In this document: one piece after another, positions 41,918 to 50,476 of the stretch | Numbering within the stretch: the stretch's first letter is position 1 | Layout of the letters: every line of letters starts with the position of its first letter | Assembly (NCBI GenBank): GCA_945946765.1 | Contig: CAMEWS010000001.1 | Coordinates: 58,480 to 122,479 of the forward strand | Direction of reading: 5' to 3' | DNA: 64,000 nt | From: an uncultured Clostridia bacterium | Lineage (GTDB): Bacteria; Cyanobacteriota; Vampirovibrionia; Gastranaerophilales; Gastranaerophilaceae | Translations under genes and position numbers: made by a program | Notes under the pieces: model-generated | Seen by the model: only the letters and a program-made list of their open reading frames with translations | Told to the model about the DNA's origin: nothing | Databases searched by the model: none

Positions 41918-44683
41918 ATGTTAGATAAAATTAATAGTGTTAAGACGGTTGTAACTCAAAAAAATCAAGCGCAAAATAATGCTCCAAAGCCAATTATACA
42001 ACAAGAAGAAATAAATCAAGGCTCTCAACGTGTACCTGTATCTTCTTGGCAAGCATATAACTCAATCAGTTTTAAAGGTAGACCGGATAATAATGAAGAA
42101 AAGACGGTTTCACAACTTGTTAGTGAAGTATATAATTTATTGTCTATAACCGCTAATGATGAAACAATATCTGTGGAAGATGCAATTGCTCTATTAAAAC
42201 CATTAAAACTTAATGATAAGACTTTGATGCAATATCTACTCGGAGCATCCTTTGATAATGGCAAAAAAGAAGTCGTAATTAACAAAAAAGCTGTTTTATA
42301 TGCAGTAATGTTTAATACAGACTATGACATTCCGGCATCAAAAATACCTCAAGCTCTTGCCACGTTACTTGATAATCAAAATATGTCATTTAAAGAAAAG
42401 GATTTGCCAAGAATTTTTGCAGGAAACAGATTTAAAAAATATAGCGCAAATTTAAAACCGCTTAGAACTTTATCAGGAAAAACAGAACAAGGCAGTATGA
42501 AAGCGATTGCTCTGTATCACAAACAGTTTTTACAAGAAGCAATTCAAAAAGCAAATTCTGATTGTAGTGTATTAAAAGATGATATTTCATACTGTGAAGC
42601 AGATATATTCCAACCCCTTGCTGCTAATAAAAGTGAAATAATCAGCCATATTACTAAAGCTTATGAGGATAAATCAATTTGTGAAAATTTGTGCAAAAAG
42701 CTATGTGAAGAAATAAGCAAAGATAATTTTGACATAAAAGCTATTTATAATGACTATTATTCTTTATTAAACGAATGTACAACATTGGATGAAGTTCATG
42801 AATTGTACCCCGAACTTCCTATCCCATTTGATAAAATTAATGAAAAGCCCGGAGATGATAGTCCAAGAGCCCTAAATTCCAGATTTGCGAAAGAAGATTG
42901 GAATAAAATTGGCTTAGATATATTGAAAAGAATATATTTAGATTTCGAGAATCCGTTTGACATGATTGTTAATCTTGACAACAGTTACCCCACAACATAC
43001 GTATCTATGATAAAAGGTAATTATGGTTTTGGTACTATACCTGAAGACATTAAAATTGCTAAAAATGCAGGTATAAAGTTGCTAAGCAAGTTTAAAGATT
43101 TTGATGAGCTCAGTAATAAAGAATTAGAATTTTTAGTTAAGAAAAATGCATCTAAAAAAAGTCGAGTATGGGCAGAATACATAGGTGTTACAAATAAATA
43201 CTGGACAAGAACACGTGCAATTATGCATAAGCTCCATAATCCGGATACAACATATTATCAAACCGACAAGCTTGTAGATGGTTATTTATTTAACCTGTAC
43301 AAAAACAATACTACATTTTCAGAGTCAAATCCTTTGAGTAAATATGTTGATGGTAATGCATTTAATAGTGAGAAGAAAAGTGCTCTTGAAAATATATATC
43401 GAATGTATAAAAACAACTATAAAGCAGAAATTAATAGTCCTGAATTTCAAGAATTTAAAAAACAATATGATGTTGAAGGTATGAAAGAAAGCCTTACTCA
43501 ACTTGAAAAACACTATAAAAACACATTTTTTAATTGGTTCTATACGCCGGAAAGAAAAGCTAAATATGCTAAAGCCGTTGATGAATCATACAATATGATT
43601 TTGGAAAAATTACAACTTTGTGATCAGGCAAAACAACTGGAATTGGTTGATGTTCAAAAAGTAATTAATGATGAAATTTCAAATGAAGAACTTGCCGATT
43701 TTATGTTTGAAGAAGACATGAAAGATGAACAGGCAAGAAACGATTTTAATAAATGTGGAAAATTAATTTTATTATCAGACAATGCCGAATTAAAAGAATT
43801 GTACAATAATTATGTTGGCAATGATGTCTCAAACAGGAACAGTGACTATTATCAGGTTTTGGTTGATAATATGGGCGATGCCCTTGAAACAGGAAAAATT
43901 GATAATCCTGAAAAAATAATAGTAATGTTAAAACTACACTCTGAATACATTAATTATGTCCTTAATAATAATGCACTTGATATGGACGAAGAAAGGTTTA
44001 CAAACAACATTTTAAAAGAATTTGCAGATGTAGATGGACAGGTTGATTATTCAAAAGCTAATGAATATTTAAAAGCTAAAGCTGAAATTGAAGTGCTTGA
44101 ACATTTAGATCAAGGTGAAGATTACAAAACTTATGTACAAATTATTAATAGCAAATTTTTATCACAGGATTCAAAAAACTATACAAGCGCTAAAATGTTG
44201 TTAGATTTGTATATCAATACACCAGATTGCTTTAAATCAGAATTGTGTAAAATTGCTATAAATACAGATAAAATTAATAATGATAATTTTATAAATAATA
44301 TTATAGAATTTAGTGAAAAAGTAAAAGTTTGGAATATTGATAATGATGAAATAATTATAATGGATGCGGATAAATTACCTCAACAAGTTGTTATTACATC
44401 GAGAGCAAAAAAAGCTGTACTGGGTGCTTGTAATGGTAATTTGGACAGATTCGATACAGTTATTAGGAAATTTTATAATGCGGCAACACAAAGAACCAGT
44501 CAAAAGGGTGGGCAAGGTGTTAAGGTTTTAACAGATAACCAAAAATATGAAGCAGAATTGAAAATATTGGGATCTCATTCAATCGGTGCATTTAGGTTGT
44601 ATGCTAATAAACTAACGGATGAAGACAGACAAAAATACGGCAATGTTAAATACGTTTTTGACGTGCTCGATGAACACTTATAA
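41918..44683 (+). CDS. Large hypothetical protein (921 aa) with N-terminal SISFKG motif
   Basis: Long uninterrupted ORF with own terminator; Lys/Asn/Asp-rich alpha-helical composition. Confidence 0.6.
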   Translation: MLDKINSVKTVVTQKNQAQNNAPKPIIQQEEINQGSQRVPVSSWQAYNSISFKGRPDNNEEKTVSQLVSEVYNLLSITANDETISVEDAIALLKPLKLNDKTLMQYLLGASFDNGKKEVVINKKAVLYAVMFNTDYDIPASKIPQALATLLDNQNMSFKEKDLPRIFAGNRFKKYSANLKPLRTLSGKTEQGSMKAIALYHKQFLQEAIQKANSDCSVLKDDISYCEADIFQPLAANKSEIISHITKAYEDKSICENLCKKLCEEISKDNFDIKAIYNDYYSLLNECTTLDEVHELYPELPIPFDKINEKPGDDSPRALNSRFAKEDWNKIGLDILKRIYLDFENPFDMIVNLDNSYPTTYVSMIKGNYGFGTIPEDIKIAKNAGIKLLSKFKDFDELSNKELEFLVKKNASKKSRVWAEYIGVTNKYWTRTRAIMHKLHNPDTTYYQTDKLVDGYLFNLYKNNTTFSESNPLSKYVDGNAFNSEKKSALENIYRMYKNNYKAEINSPEFQEFKKQYDVEGMKESLTQLEKHYKNTFFNWFYTPERKAKYAKAVDESYNMILEKLQLCDQAKQLELVDVQKVINDEISNEELADFMFEEDMKDEQARNDFNKCGKLILLSDNAELKELYNNYVGNDVSNRNSDYYQVLVDNMGDALETGKIDNPEKIIVMLKLHSEYINYVLNNNALDMDEERFTNNILKEFADVDGQVDYSKANEYLKAKAEIEVLEHLDQGEDYKTYVQIINSKFLSQDSKNYTSAKMLLDLYINTPDCFKSELCKIAINTDKINNDNFINNIIEFSEKVKVWNIDNDEIIIMDADKLPQQVVITSRAKKAVLGACNGNLDRFDTVIRKFYNAATQRTSQKGGQGVKVLTDNQKYEAELKILGSHSIGAFRLYANKLTDEDRQKYGNVKYVFDVLDEHL

Positions 44684-44686
44684 AAA

Positions 44687-44710
44687 ATCGGGCTGTTAGC
44701 CCGATTTTTT
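44687..44710 (+). terminator. Rho-independent terminator
   Basis: ATCGGGCT-gtt-AGCCCGAT-TTTTT. Confidence 0.85.
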
Positions 44711-44716
44711 AGGTTA

Positions 44717-44980
44717 TTATACGTTTTCTTTTTTGGAATTAATCATGGATTGAATTTTTTCCATAATATCATCGCCTTTTTTTTGCATATCGGAAACGAT
44801 ATCCTCTGCTTTACCTTGGATTTCTTTAACAGTTTTTTCTGCTTTGTTTTTAAGGTCTTCAGAGTTTCTTGCAATCATTTCTCTGGTTTCTTCACCTGAT
44901 TGAGGAGCGAGCAATAATCCCACAACGGCACCTACAACACCGCCTACAACAAAACCGGCTAAAAATTTTCCTGTTGACAT
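44717..44980 (-). CDS. YtxH-domain protein
   Basis: GKFLAGFVVGGVVGAVVGLLLAPQSGEETREMI. Confidence 0.85.
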   Translation of the reverse strand: MSTGKFLAGFVVGGVVGAVVGLLLAPQSGEETREMIARNSEDLKNKAEKTVKEIQGKAEDIVSDMQKKGDDIMEKIQSMINSKKENV

Positions 44981-45111
44981 AATATTTCTCCTTTGAACTA
45001 TTTCTATCTGTTTAGAATATTTAACTCATTATATTAAATAAATACCCAAATTTTCATTAATCTAATCATACAGATAGGTGTATATTGTACAATATTTACA
45101 AATCATAACAA

Positions 45112-45471
45112 TTATTTGCGTCTAAACAAATTGAATGTTGCCAAGAATCCTTTAAAAAAGCTGCTTTGCAAAAATTTGAATTTTCCTGCAAACACAGAAA
45201 CGAAGCCTAGTACAGTTGCAATAATCTTTTTGATAACAGCTACTTGATTATCTGCATTTTGGGCAAGCTTATTAACGTTAGTTAATGTTTGTTTTAATTC
45301 GCCGAGTATTGGTTCGATTTCTTCTTTTACAACAGTTGTTGTTGCATCAAGATTTTTGGTCAGTAGTGTAAGTTCAATTAAAAACTTCACTAAATAAATT
45401 GTTGTAGCGATAATTGCGGCAATTACTACAAATACCAGTAATATTAAACTTATTGTTAGAGCTGTTGACAT
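45112..45471 (-). CDS. Small membrane protein (DUF948-like)
   Basis: N-terminal TM then TTTVVKEEIEPILGELKQTLTNVNKLAQNADNQV coiled region, adjacent to YtxH genes. Confidence 0.6.
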   Translation of the reverse strand: MSTALTISLILLVFVVIAAIIATTIYLVKFLIELTLLTKNLDATTTVVKEEIEPILGELKQTLTNVNKLAQNADNQVAVIKKIIATVLGFVSVFAGKFKFLQSSFFKGFLATFNLFRRK

Positions 45472-45482
45472 TGTTACTCCTA

Positions 45483-45794
45483 TTAATTTAAATCATATGA
45501 TTCATCTTCTTTTTCACGAGCTTTTGCCATTTGTTTTGCTTTAATATGCTCGTTAATTTTGTTGTATTGTTTTTCGAGTTTGTATTTCATCATATCAAGA
45601 GATTCCAAAGCCTGTTTTTTGGCTTCTTTAATCTCTGGTGCATGTTTTTGAGCAAAATCATTAACACAATTTTTTATATCTTCTCGGGTCTCCGCTCCAG
45701 ACTTGGGGGCATACAAAATTGCCGCTGTAACGCCACCCAATATACCGAGCAGTAAGCCCATTCCGAAACTTATTGAATTATCTTCTTTTGACAT
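45483..45794 (-). CDS. YtxH-domain protein
   Basis: GMGLLLGILGGVTAAILYAPKSGAETREDIK. Confidence 0.85.
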   Translation of the reverse strand: MSKEDNSISFGMGLLLGILGGVTAAILYAPKSGAETREDIKNCVNDFAQKHAPEIKEAKKQALESLDMMKYKLEKQYNKINEHIKAKQMAKAREKEDESYDLN

Positions 45795-46008
45795 AGTGTC
45801 TCCTTAATATTTAACTAATAAAATAAGTATATCATTTTTTGTGAAAATTTACACTACTTAAAAGTGCAAAAAATTAAATTAAGTTATTTACTTTATCTGT
45901 ATATTTTCCAGTACAAATTGATTAAGCTATTAAAATTACATGTATAAGAAATACTTGAAAAAGTTTTTTTTTGTTGATATAGTTGCTATACAAATACAAA
46001 AAACATAT

Positions 46009-46085
46009 GGCGGGTGTCGTCAAGTGGTTAAGACCTCGGATTGTGGTTCCGATATACATGGGTTCGAATCCCATCATCCGCCCCA
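46009..46085 (+). tRNA. tRNA-His (GTG anticodon) with encoded G-1:C73 and CCA
   Basis: Acceptor GCGGGTG/CATCCGC, anticodon loop TTGTGGT, T-loop GGGTTCGAATCCC, 3' CCCA; ends in CCA at 46085. Confidence 0.95.
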
Positions 46086-46150
46086 TTATTAAAATTAGGA
46101 GCTTCGGCTCCTTTTTCGTTAGGAACGATAAGAGTTTTCAAGGTTCGAAC
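46080..46150. repeat. 71-bp direct repeat copy 1 (tRNA-His 3' end plus terminator)
   Basis: gccccattattaaaattaggagcttcggctcctttttcgttaggaacgataagagttttcaaggttcgaac identical to 47579-47649. Confidence 0.95.
46101..46124 (+). terminator. tRNA-His terminator
   Basis: GGAGC-ttcg-GCTCC-TTTTTC hairpin. Confidence 0.75.
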
Positions 46151-46158
46151 TTTCTGTA

Positions 46159-46767
46159 TTACTTTATATAATTTACATTTATTGTTTTATGTTTTTTATC
46201 AACAGGTACTAATCTAGAAATAATTTCTTCAATATTTCTTTTATTTGTTCTAAATACATCTACATCAACTGTTATAAACATTTCATCATTTTCGTACTTT
46301 ACAGATGCTTTTGCTGACATTACTTTATCTACTTTTTTCAATCTTCTTTCGATTGCTTTTTCAATCCTTTTCTTCGCAAGTTTTTTATTTTTAGTATATT
46401 TATAATTGAATCCGATAATAACACTATCATCGGCAATACCACTTTCTGCTAACATAATTGTTAAATCATCAAATGCTTTAACATAATTCTCGTCAAAATT
46501 GGGAGTTAATATGTATTGATTATCAAAATGCCCTATTGAAACATCAGCATAGCGTGGTTGTTTCTTATTCTCTGCATATTTAAAGTTTGATTTTTCGATA
46601 AAATTTTGTATTTCAACAGCTTTGGTAATACTTGATGTCATTGCAATAGAAGAAAATGTGGTATGTGTATTAGAACAAATACATACTCCTATGCACAGAC
46701 CAATAAAAGCAACTATAATATATGATGCAATACCGGATACCTTTTTAATTATTTCATTATAATTCAT
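46159..46767 (-). CDS. Hypothetical single-TM protein
   Basis: 202 aa, N-terminal TM segment IIVAFIGLCIGVCIC. Confidence 0.55.
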   Translation of the reverse strand: MNYNEIIKKVSGIASYIIVAFIGLCIGVCICSNTHTTFSSIAMTSSITKAVEIQNFIEKSNFKYAENKKQPRYADVSIGHFDNQYILTPNFDENYVKAFDDLTIMLAESGIADDSVIIGFNYKYTKNKKLAKKRIEKAIERRLKKVDKVMSAKASVKYENDEMFITVDVDVFRTNKRNIEEIISRLVPVDKKHKTINVNYIK

Positions 46768-46793
46768 AAACTAACGAACCTTTTAATTTACCC

Positions 46794-47099
46794 CTAAGCT
46801 GATTTCAACTGAATTTTAATTTCATATCCTAAACCGTCAAGGATTTTGTTTATTGTTGCGATTGTTGGAGCTTTAGTTCTGCCATGCAATAAATCTACAA
46901 GGCTTGTTCTTTGCATGCCAATTGATTCTGCAAATTGTTTAACAGAAGTCCGAGCTTTAATAACTTGTTCAAGTGAGCGGAAAAACTCTGTATAATCTCC
47001 GTCTTCAGAAAACTCTAAAAGGCTGTCACGCAAATATATGTTTTGATTTTCTTGGTCTTGTAACCATTCGTTTACAAAGTCATTATGTTTAATTGTCAT
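46794..47099 (-). CDS. HTH addiction-module antidote protein (HI1420/HigA type)
   Basis: SVKQFAESIGMQRTSLVDLLHGRTKAPTIATINKILDGLGYEIKIQ; overlaps the toxin gene. Confidence 0.85.
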   Translation of the reverse strand: MTIKHNDFVNEWLQDQENQNIYLRDSLLEFSEDGDYTEFFRSLEQVIKARTSVKQFAESIGMQRTSLVDLLHGRTKAPTIATINKILDGLGYEIKIQLKSA

Positions 47100-47427
47100 T
47101 GTTTTTACTCCTGTTTAAATAATCTTCAAGATATTTATCGGCTTGTTTAATGGTTCGTTTCTGGTCTGATTTATCACCGCCTGCAACTATCAGTATAATT
47201 ACATTATCAAGTTCTTTAAAATATATTCTGTATCCTTTGCCAAAATCCAATCGCAATTCACTAAGTTTGCTGTCGGTTAATCTTTTGCAATCGCCATACA
47301 ATCCGTCTTCAAGTCTGTTTACTCTTTTGATAACTTTTGACTGGTTTTCTCTTGAAAGTGTTTTAAACCAATCAATATACGGACATTTGCCATCTTGAGT
47401 TGTATAGTATTCGATTTCTTTTGTCAT
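47089..47427 (-). CDS. RelE/HigB-type (Gp49-like) toxin
   Basis: YIDWFKTLSRENQSKVIKRVNRLEDGLYGDCKRLTDSKLSELRLDFGKGYRIYFKELDNVIILIVAGGDKSDQKRTIKQADKYLEDY. Confidence 0.88.
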   Translation of the reverse strand: MTKEIEYYTTQDGKCPYIDWFKTLSRENQSKVIKRVNRLEDGLYGDCKRLTDSKLSELRLDFGKGYRIYFKELDNVIILIVAGGDKSDQKRTIKQADKYLEDYLNRSKNNDN

Positions 47428-47448
47428 TGTATTAATAGTGTATCAAAT

Positions 47449-47658
47449 TTACGACACAATATCAATGGTGTTTAAAAGAAATTGTTTCACTTGTTCAATC
47501 GTTTCTTCATCGTGCAGGCAAAGATGAGCAAATTTAACAATATAATTTACCCCAGGTTCGAAGTTCAACCCATTGCTTGCCCCATTATTAAAATTAGGAG
47601 CTTCGGCTCCTTTTTCGTTAGGAACGATAAGAGTTTTCAAGGTTCGAACATTAACCAA
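47449..47658 (-). CDS. Small protein spanning the direct repeat (NGASNGLNFEP...HLCLHDEETIEQ)
   Basis: 69-aa ORF; C-terminal part has a diverged homologue at 48604-48724 with conserved amino acids. Confidence 0.4.
   Translation of the reverse strand: MVNVRTLKTLIVPNEKGAEAPNFNNGASNGLNFEPGVNYIVKFAHLCLHDEETIEQVKQFLLNTIDIVS
47554..47586. repeat. 33-bp identical repeat copy A
   Basis: aggttcgaagttcaacccattgcttgccccatt identical to 48692-48724. Confidence 0.95.
47579..47649. repeat. 71-bp direct repeat copy 2
   Basis: Identical to 46080-46150. Confidence 0.95.
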
Positions 47659-47694
47659 ACCTCGATTGTGCTTTTCGTGAATTTTATAAGAAAA

Positions 47695-48534
47695 TTATGT
47701 ATGCACTTCTTCTAACTTACTAATTTCATCTAATATCTTTTGAGCATACTCTCTATTAAATTCATTTGTGGAATTAACGTATTGCTCTGCAATTTTTTTA
47801 ATTTGAGGAATGTCCTCGGGTCTAATACTTTTAGGCAATATATATTCTAATGTAACGTCCATTTTACCATCAGGTCTGACTTGTTTTGAAATTAACTTAT
47901 ATTCGGCACCTCTTGGCATAAGAATTTCTCCTCCATGTTCCATATTTCTAGAGACTCGTGCCCCTTTTGGTATGAGTATTTTATAAAGCATACCTTGCTT
48001 ACCAACACATTTTTCTGCCAAATCAATAGAATGTGCTGCATAACCGCAACCTTGGTCAGGAATTATAATATCACCAACTTTCGCATTACTGACAATCCTA
48101 TAGGGTTCATCTCGAAATTCGTTCATACCTCTTTGAACTCCACGGTAGCCAATACAATCTTTTTCTAAAGGTGCTAATCTTGCAAATTCATTATCAACAC
48201 AAACAGCTATATAACCTCCTTCCATTTTACAAATACCAACATTACCTGTCTTTAATTTTCCAACACCTCTAATTAGATGATTCATACCATCTATATCGTG
48301 ATGCATTGATACTTCGCAATTAGGTATTGAACAATTAGGAATATACTGTTCAGTTTTACCTAACCATCTTTTTGCTGAATTGGAAATTTCTACAGTATCA
48401 CTTTTTAATGGTACCAATTTTAAACTTTGAATATTTACTTTAACAGGTCTTGTGGTAAGCAGGCTCTTACCGCCTGTTTTTACCCAAACAACAAATTCTT
48501 TACCAATATTTAATCCGATTTTTTCAAATCCCAT
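47695..48534 (-). CDS. ADP-ribosyltransferase exoenzyme-like protein
   Basis: YRGVQRGMNEFRDE (Arg motif), GYAAHSIDLAEK (STS-like position), ILIPKGARVSRNMEHGGEILMPRGAEYKLIS (ART glutamate/LLPRG-type motif). Confidence 0.65.
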   Translation of the reverse strand: MGFEKIGLNIGKEFVVWVKTGGKSLLTTRPVKVNIQSLKLVPLKSDTVEISNSAKRWLGKTEQYIPNCSIPNCEVSMHHDIDGMNHLIRGVGKLKTGNVGICKMEGGYIAVCVDNEFARLAPLEKDCIGYRGVQRGMNEFRDEPYRIVSNAKVGDIIIPDQGCGYAAHSIDLAEKCVGKQGMLYKILIPKGARVSRNMEHGGEILMPRGAEYKLISKQVRPDGKMDVTLEYILPKSIRPEDIPQIKKIAEQYVNSTNEFNREYAQKILDEISKLEEVHT

Positions 48535-48603
48535 AACAATATTTTCGCCTATATCTATATAAAGTCGTTGAATGTTCAGAAATTGCCTAAATGTAACTTA
48601 TAT

Positions 48604-48724
48604 CAGAAAAATTGTTATAATTAAGAAACTTTCTAATTTGCTCGATGGTTTCATCGTCATGCATACATAAATGTATTAATTCTAAACAATAAGGTTCGAA
48701 GTTCAACCCATTGCTTGCCCCATT
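48604..48724 (-). pseudogene. Relic homologous to the 47449-47658 small protein
   Basis: Reverse translation KNGASNGLNFEPYCLELIHLCMHDDETIEQIRKFLNYNNFSDI; no in-frame ATG. Confidence 0.5.
48692..48724. repeat. 33-bp identical repeat copy B
   Basis: Identical to 47554-47586. Confidence 0.95.
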
Positions 48725-48725
48725 T

Positions 48726-49727
48726 TTAAGATTTACCTGTCCTGTCTGCAAAAAATGTTGATAAGACGGGTATAAATACGTAGTAAATTGTTCCTAGGAT
48801 TAATGCCGGCTTAGCGATGCGGATTCCTTGAACATATTTTTCAAGTTCAGGTAGATTTTTATTCACTTCTTTGAATTTATTTATAAAACGTTCCGTTGGT
48901 TTATTTAAGATATCATTTAATGCATAACCGCCCATTATACACATGCCTGTAGACATTATAGAATTGTGAATAAGTGGTTTTTTTCGTTTTTCTTCAATGT
49001 TTTTGTTTATTTTAAGCTGATGAATGAATGAAAGAGTCAATATTGTGTCCGTGATAGACATAATATGTTGAATAAAATTAGTATCTGCATATTTTTTTGC
49101 AAAATTTTGGATAGTCGAGCTATTAATAACTTTGCCTATACCTTTTGCTAATGTATTTGTTGCTTGATTATATAAACCTTTAAATGAAATTATTGAAGAA
49201 TTTTGTTTTTGGTGTTTTGGAATTTCTATTTTGCGATGTTTTTTTTCCGGAAAGAAAAATTTCATTATCGGAGGAATAAAAAGAGCGGTTAAAGCCGACT
49301 TTGGAACGGCAATTAATAATCCTAGCCCCAGTTTAAATAATTGTGTTGCCAGCATATAACTTTTGGATTCCAATAAGGTTTTTGCTCCGTTTTGTAAGTT
49401 TTTTATGGAAGATGTTGATAAAAATTTTTTAGGATTTTTATCAATTTTTTTTACAGCTGAAGCTAGTGGAGTTGTAGCGGCTGCTGTAATTAAAAAGCCC
49501 ACACCGGCGGAGGAAAGTGATTTTGCGCTTGCAATTTTTTTATTATTTTCGTCCGTTTTAGGTGTTGCCAATATTACAGCCGGTCTTATTGCCGAAAAAC
49601 CTAATGAAACCGTTGCTGTAAATAACGCAGTGTGTTCAGCCGCAAATTTCAGTCCTTTCAAAACTTGTTTATTATTGTATATACCTTGAAACGATATATT
49701 ATTATTTGTATTTAAACTTACTTTCAT
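48726..49727 (-). CDS. Hypothetical membrane protein with ISFQG motif and internal ISFKG repeat
   Basis: NNNISFQGIYNNKQVLKG near N-terminus and SSIISFKGLYNQATNTLAKG mid-protein. Confidence 0.6.
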   Translation of the reverse strand: MKVSLNTNNNISFQGIYNNKQVLKGLKFAAEHTALFTATVSLGFSAIRPAVILATPKTDENNKKIASAKSLSSAGVGFLITAAATTPLASAVKKIDKNPKKFLSTSSIKNLQNGAKTLLESKSYMLATQLFKLGLGLLIAVPKSALTALFIPPIMKFFFPEKKHRKIEIPKHQKQNSSIISFKGLYNQATNTLAKGIGKVINSSTIQNFAKKYADTNFIQHIMSITDTILTLSFIHQLKINKNIEEKRKKPLIHNSIMSTGMCIMGGYALNDILNKPTERFINKFKEVNKNLPELEKYVQGIRIAKPALILGTIYYVFIPVLSTFFADRTGKS

Positions 49728-49774
49728 TTATTTTAATTAGATAACATACATACTAAAAAGTAAATTACAAAACT

Positions 49775-50476
49775 ATGAACTTAAACAAAATTAAAAATTT
49801 TATAACAACAGAACTAATAGGTTGGAAAAAAACTGAAATTATTGCTTTATCAATTGTGTTTGCTTTTATATTTATAAATGCATATCTTGTGAAAGATAGT
49901 TCAATTGCTGTAATTTCTGCTATTTGCGGAATTTTATATTCTTCAATGGCAGGCAAAGGTAAAATCTCTTGTTACTTCTTCGGACTTTGCGGAACAGGAT
50001 GTTACAGCTATTTGTCGTTTCAAAATGCGCTTTGGGGTAATTTAATTCTTTATATGGGGTATTACCTTCCTATGCAAATTGGCGGTATATTTGCTTGGAA
50101 AAAACATCTTAAAGATGAAACACAAGAAATAATCAAAACTTCATTGTCAAACAAACAACGTGTTATTTTATTTTCATTAGCTGCAATTATGTGCGTTTGC
50201 GCTATATTTTTAATAAAATTCTTTCACGGCAGCGATCCCGTTTTAGACGGCACAACGATGGTATTATCGCTATTCGGAATGTATTTTACTGTAAAACGTT
50301 GTATTGAACAGTGGTTTATGTGGATGATAGTAAACGGATTATCTGTTTTAATGTGGTTTAATCTTATATTGCATGGGGCAAAAACATATTCTACACTTAT
50401 AATGTGGGTTGTTTACTTTATTTTATCCGTATATTTTTATATATGCTGGAATAGAGAATTAAAACATAATAATTAA
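49775..50476 (+). CDS. pnuC: PnuC-family nicotinamide riboside/mononucleotide transporter
   Basis: WGNLILYMGYYLPMQIGGIFAWKKH; QWFMWMIVNGLSVLMWFNLILHGAKTYSTLIMWVVYFILSVYFYICWNREL. Confidence 0.88.
   Translation: MNLNKIKNFITTELIGWKKTEIIALSIVFAFIFINAYLVKDSSIAVISAICGILYSSMAGKGKISCYFFGLCGTGCYSYLSFQNALWGNLILYMGYYLPMQIGGIFAWKKHLKDETQEIIKTSLSNKQRVILFSLAAIMCVCAIFLIKFFHGSDPVLDGTTMVLSLFGMYFTVKRCIEQWFMWMIVNGLSVLMWFNLILHGAKTYSTLIMWVVYFILSVYFYICWNRELKHNN

Noticed and set aside
45983-46171. 62-aa + strand ORF across tRNA-His
   Set aside because: Translates the tRNA and its terminator; spurious
47482-47715. 77-aa + strand ORF through the second 71-bp repeat
   Set aside because: Shares its sequence with the tRNA-flanking ORF only because the DNA repeat is shared; no independent coding support
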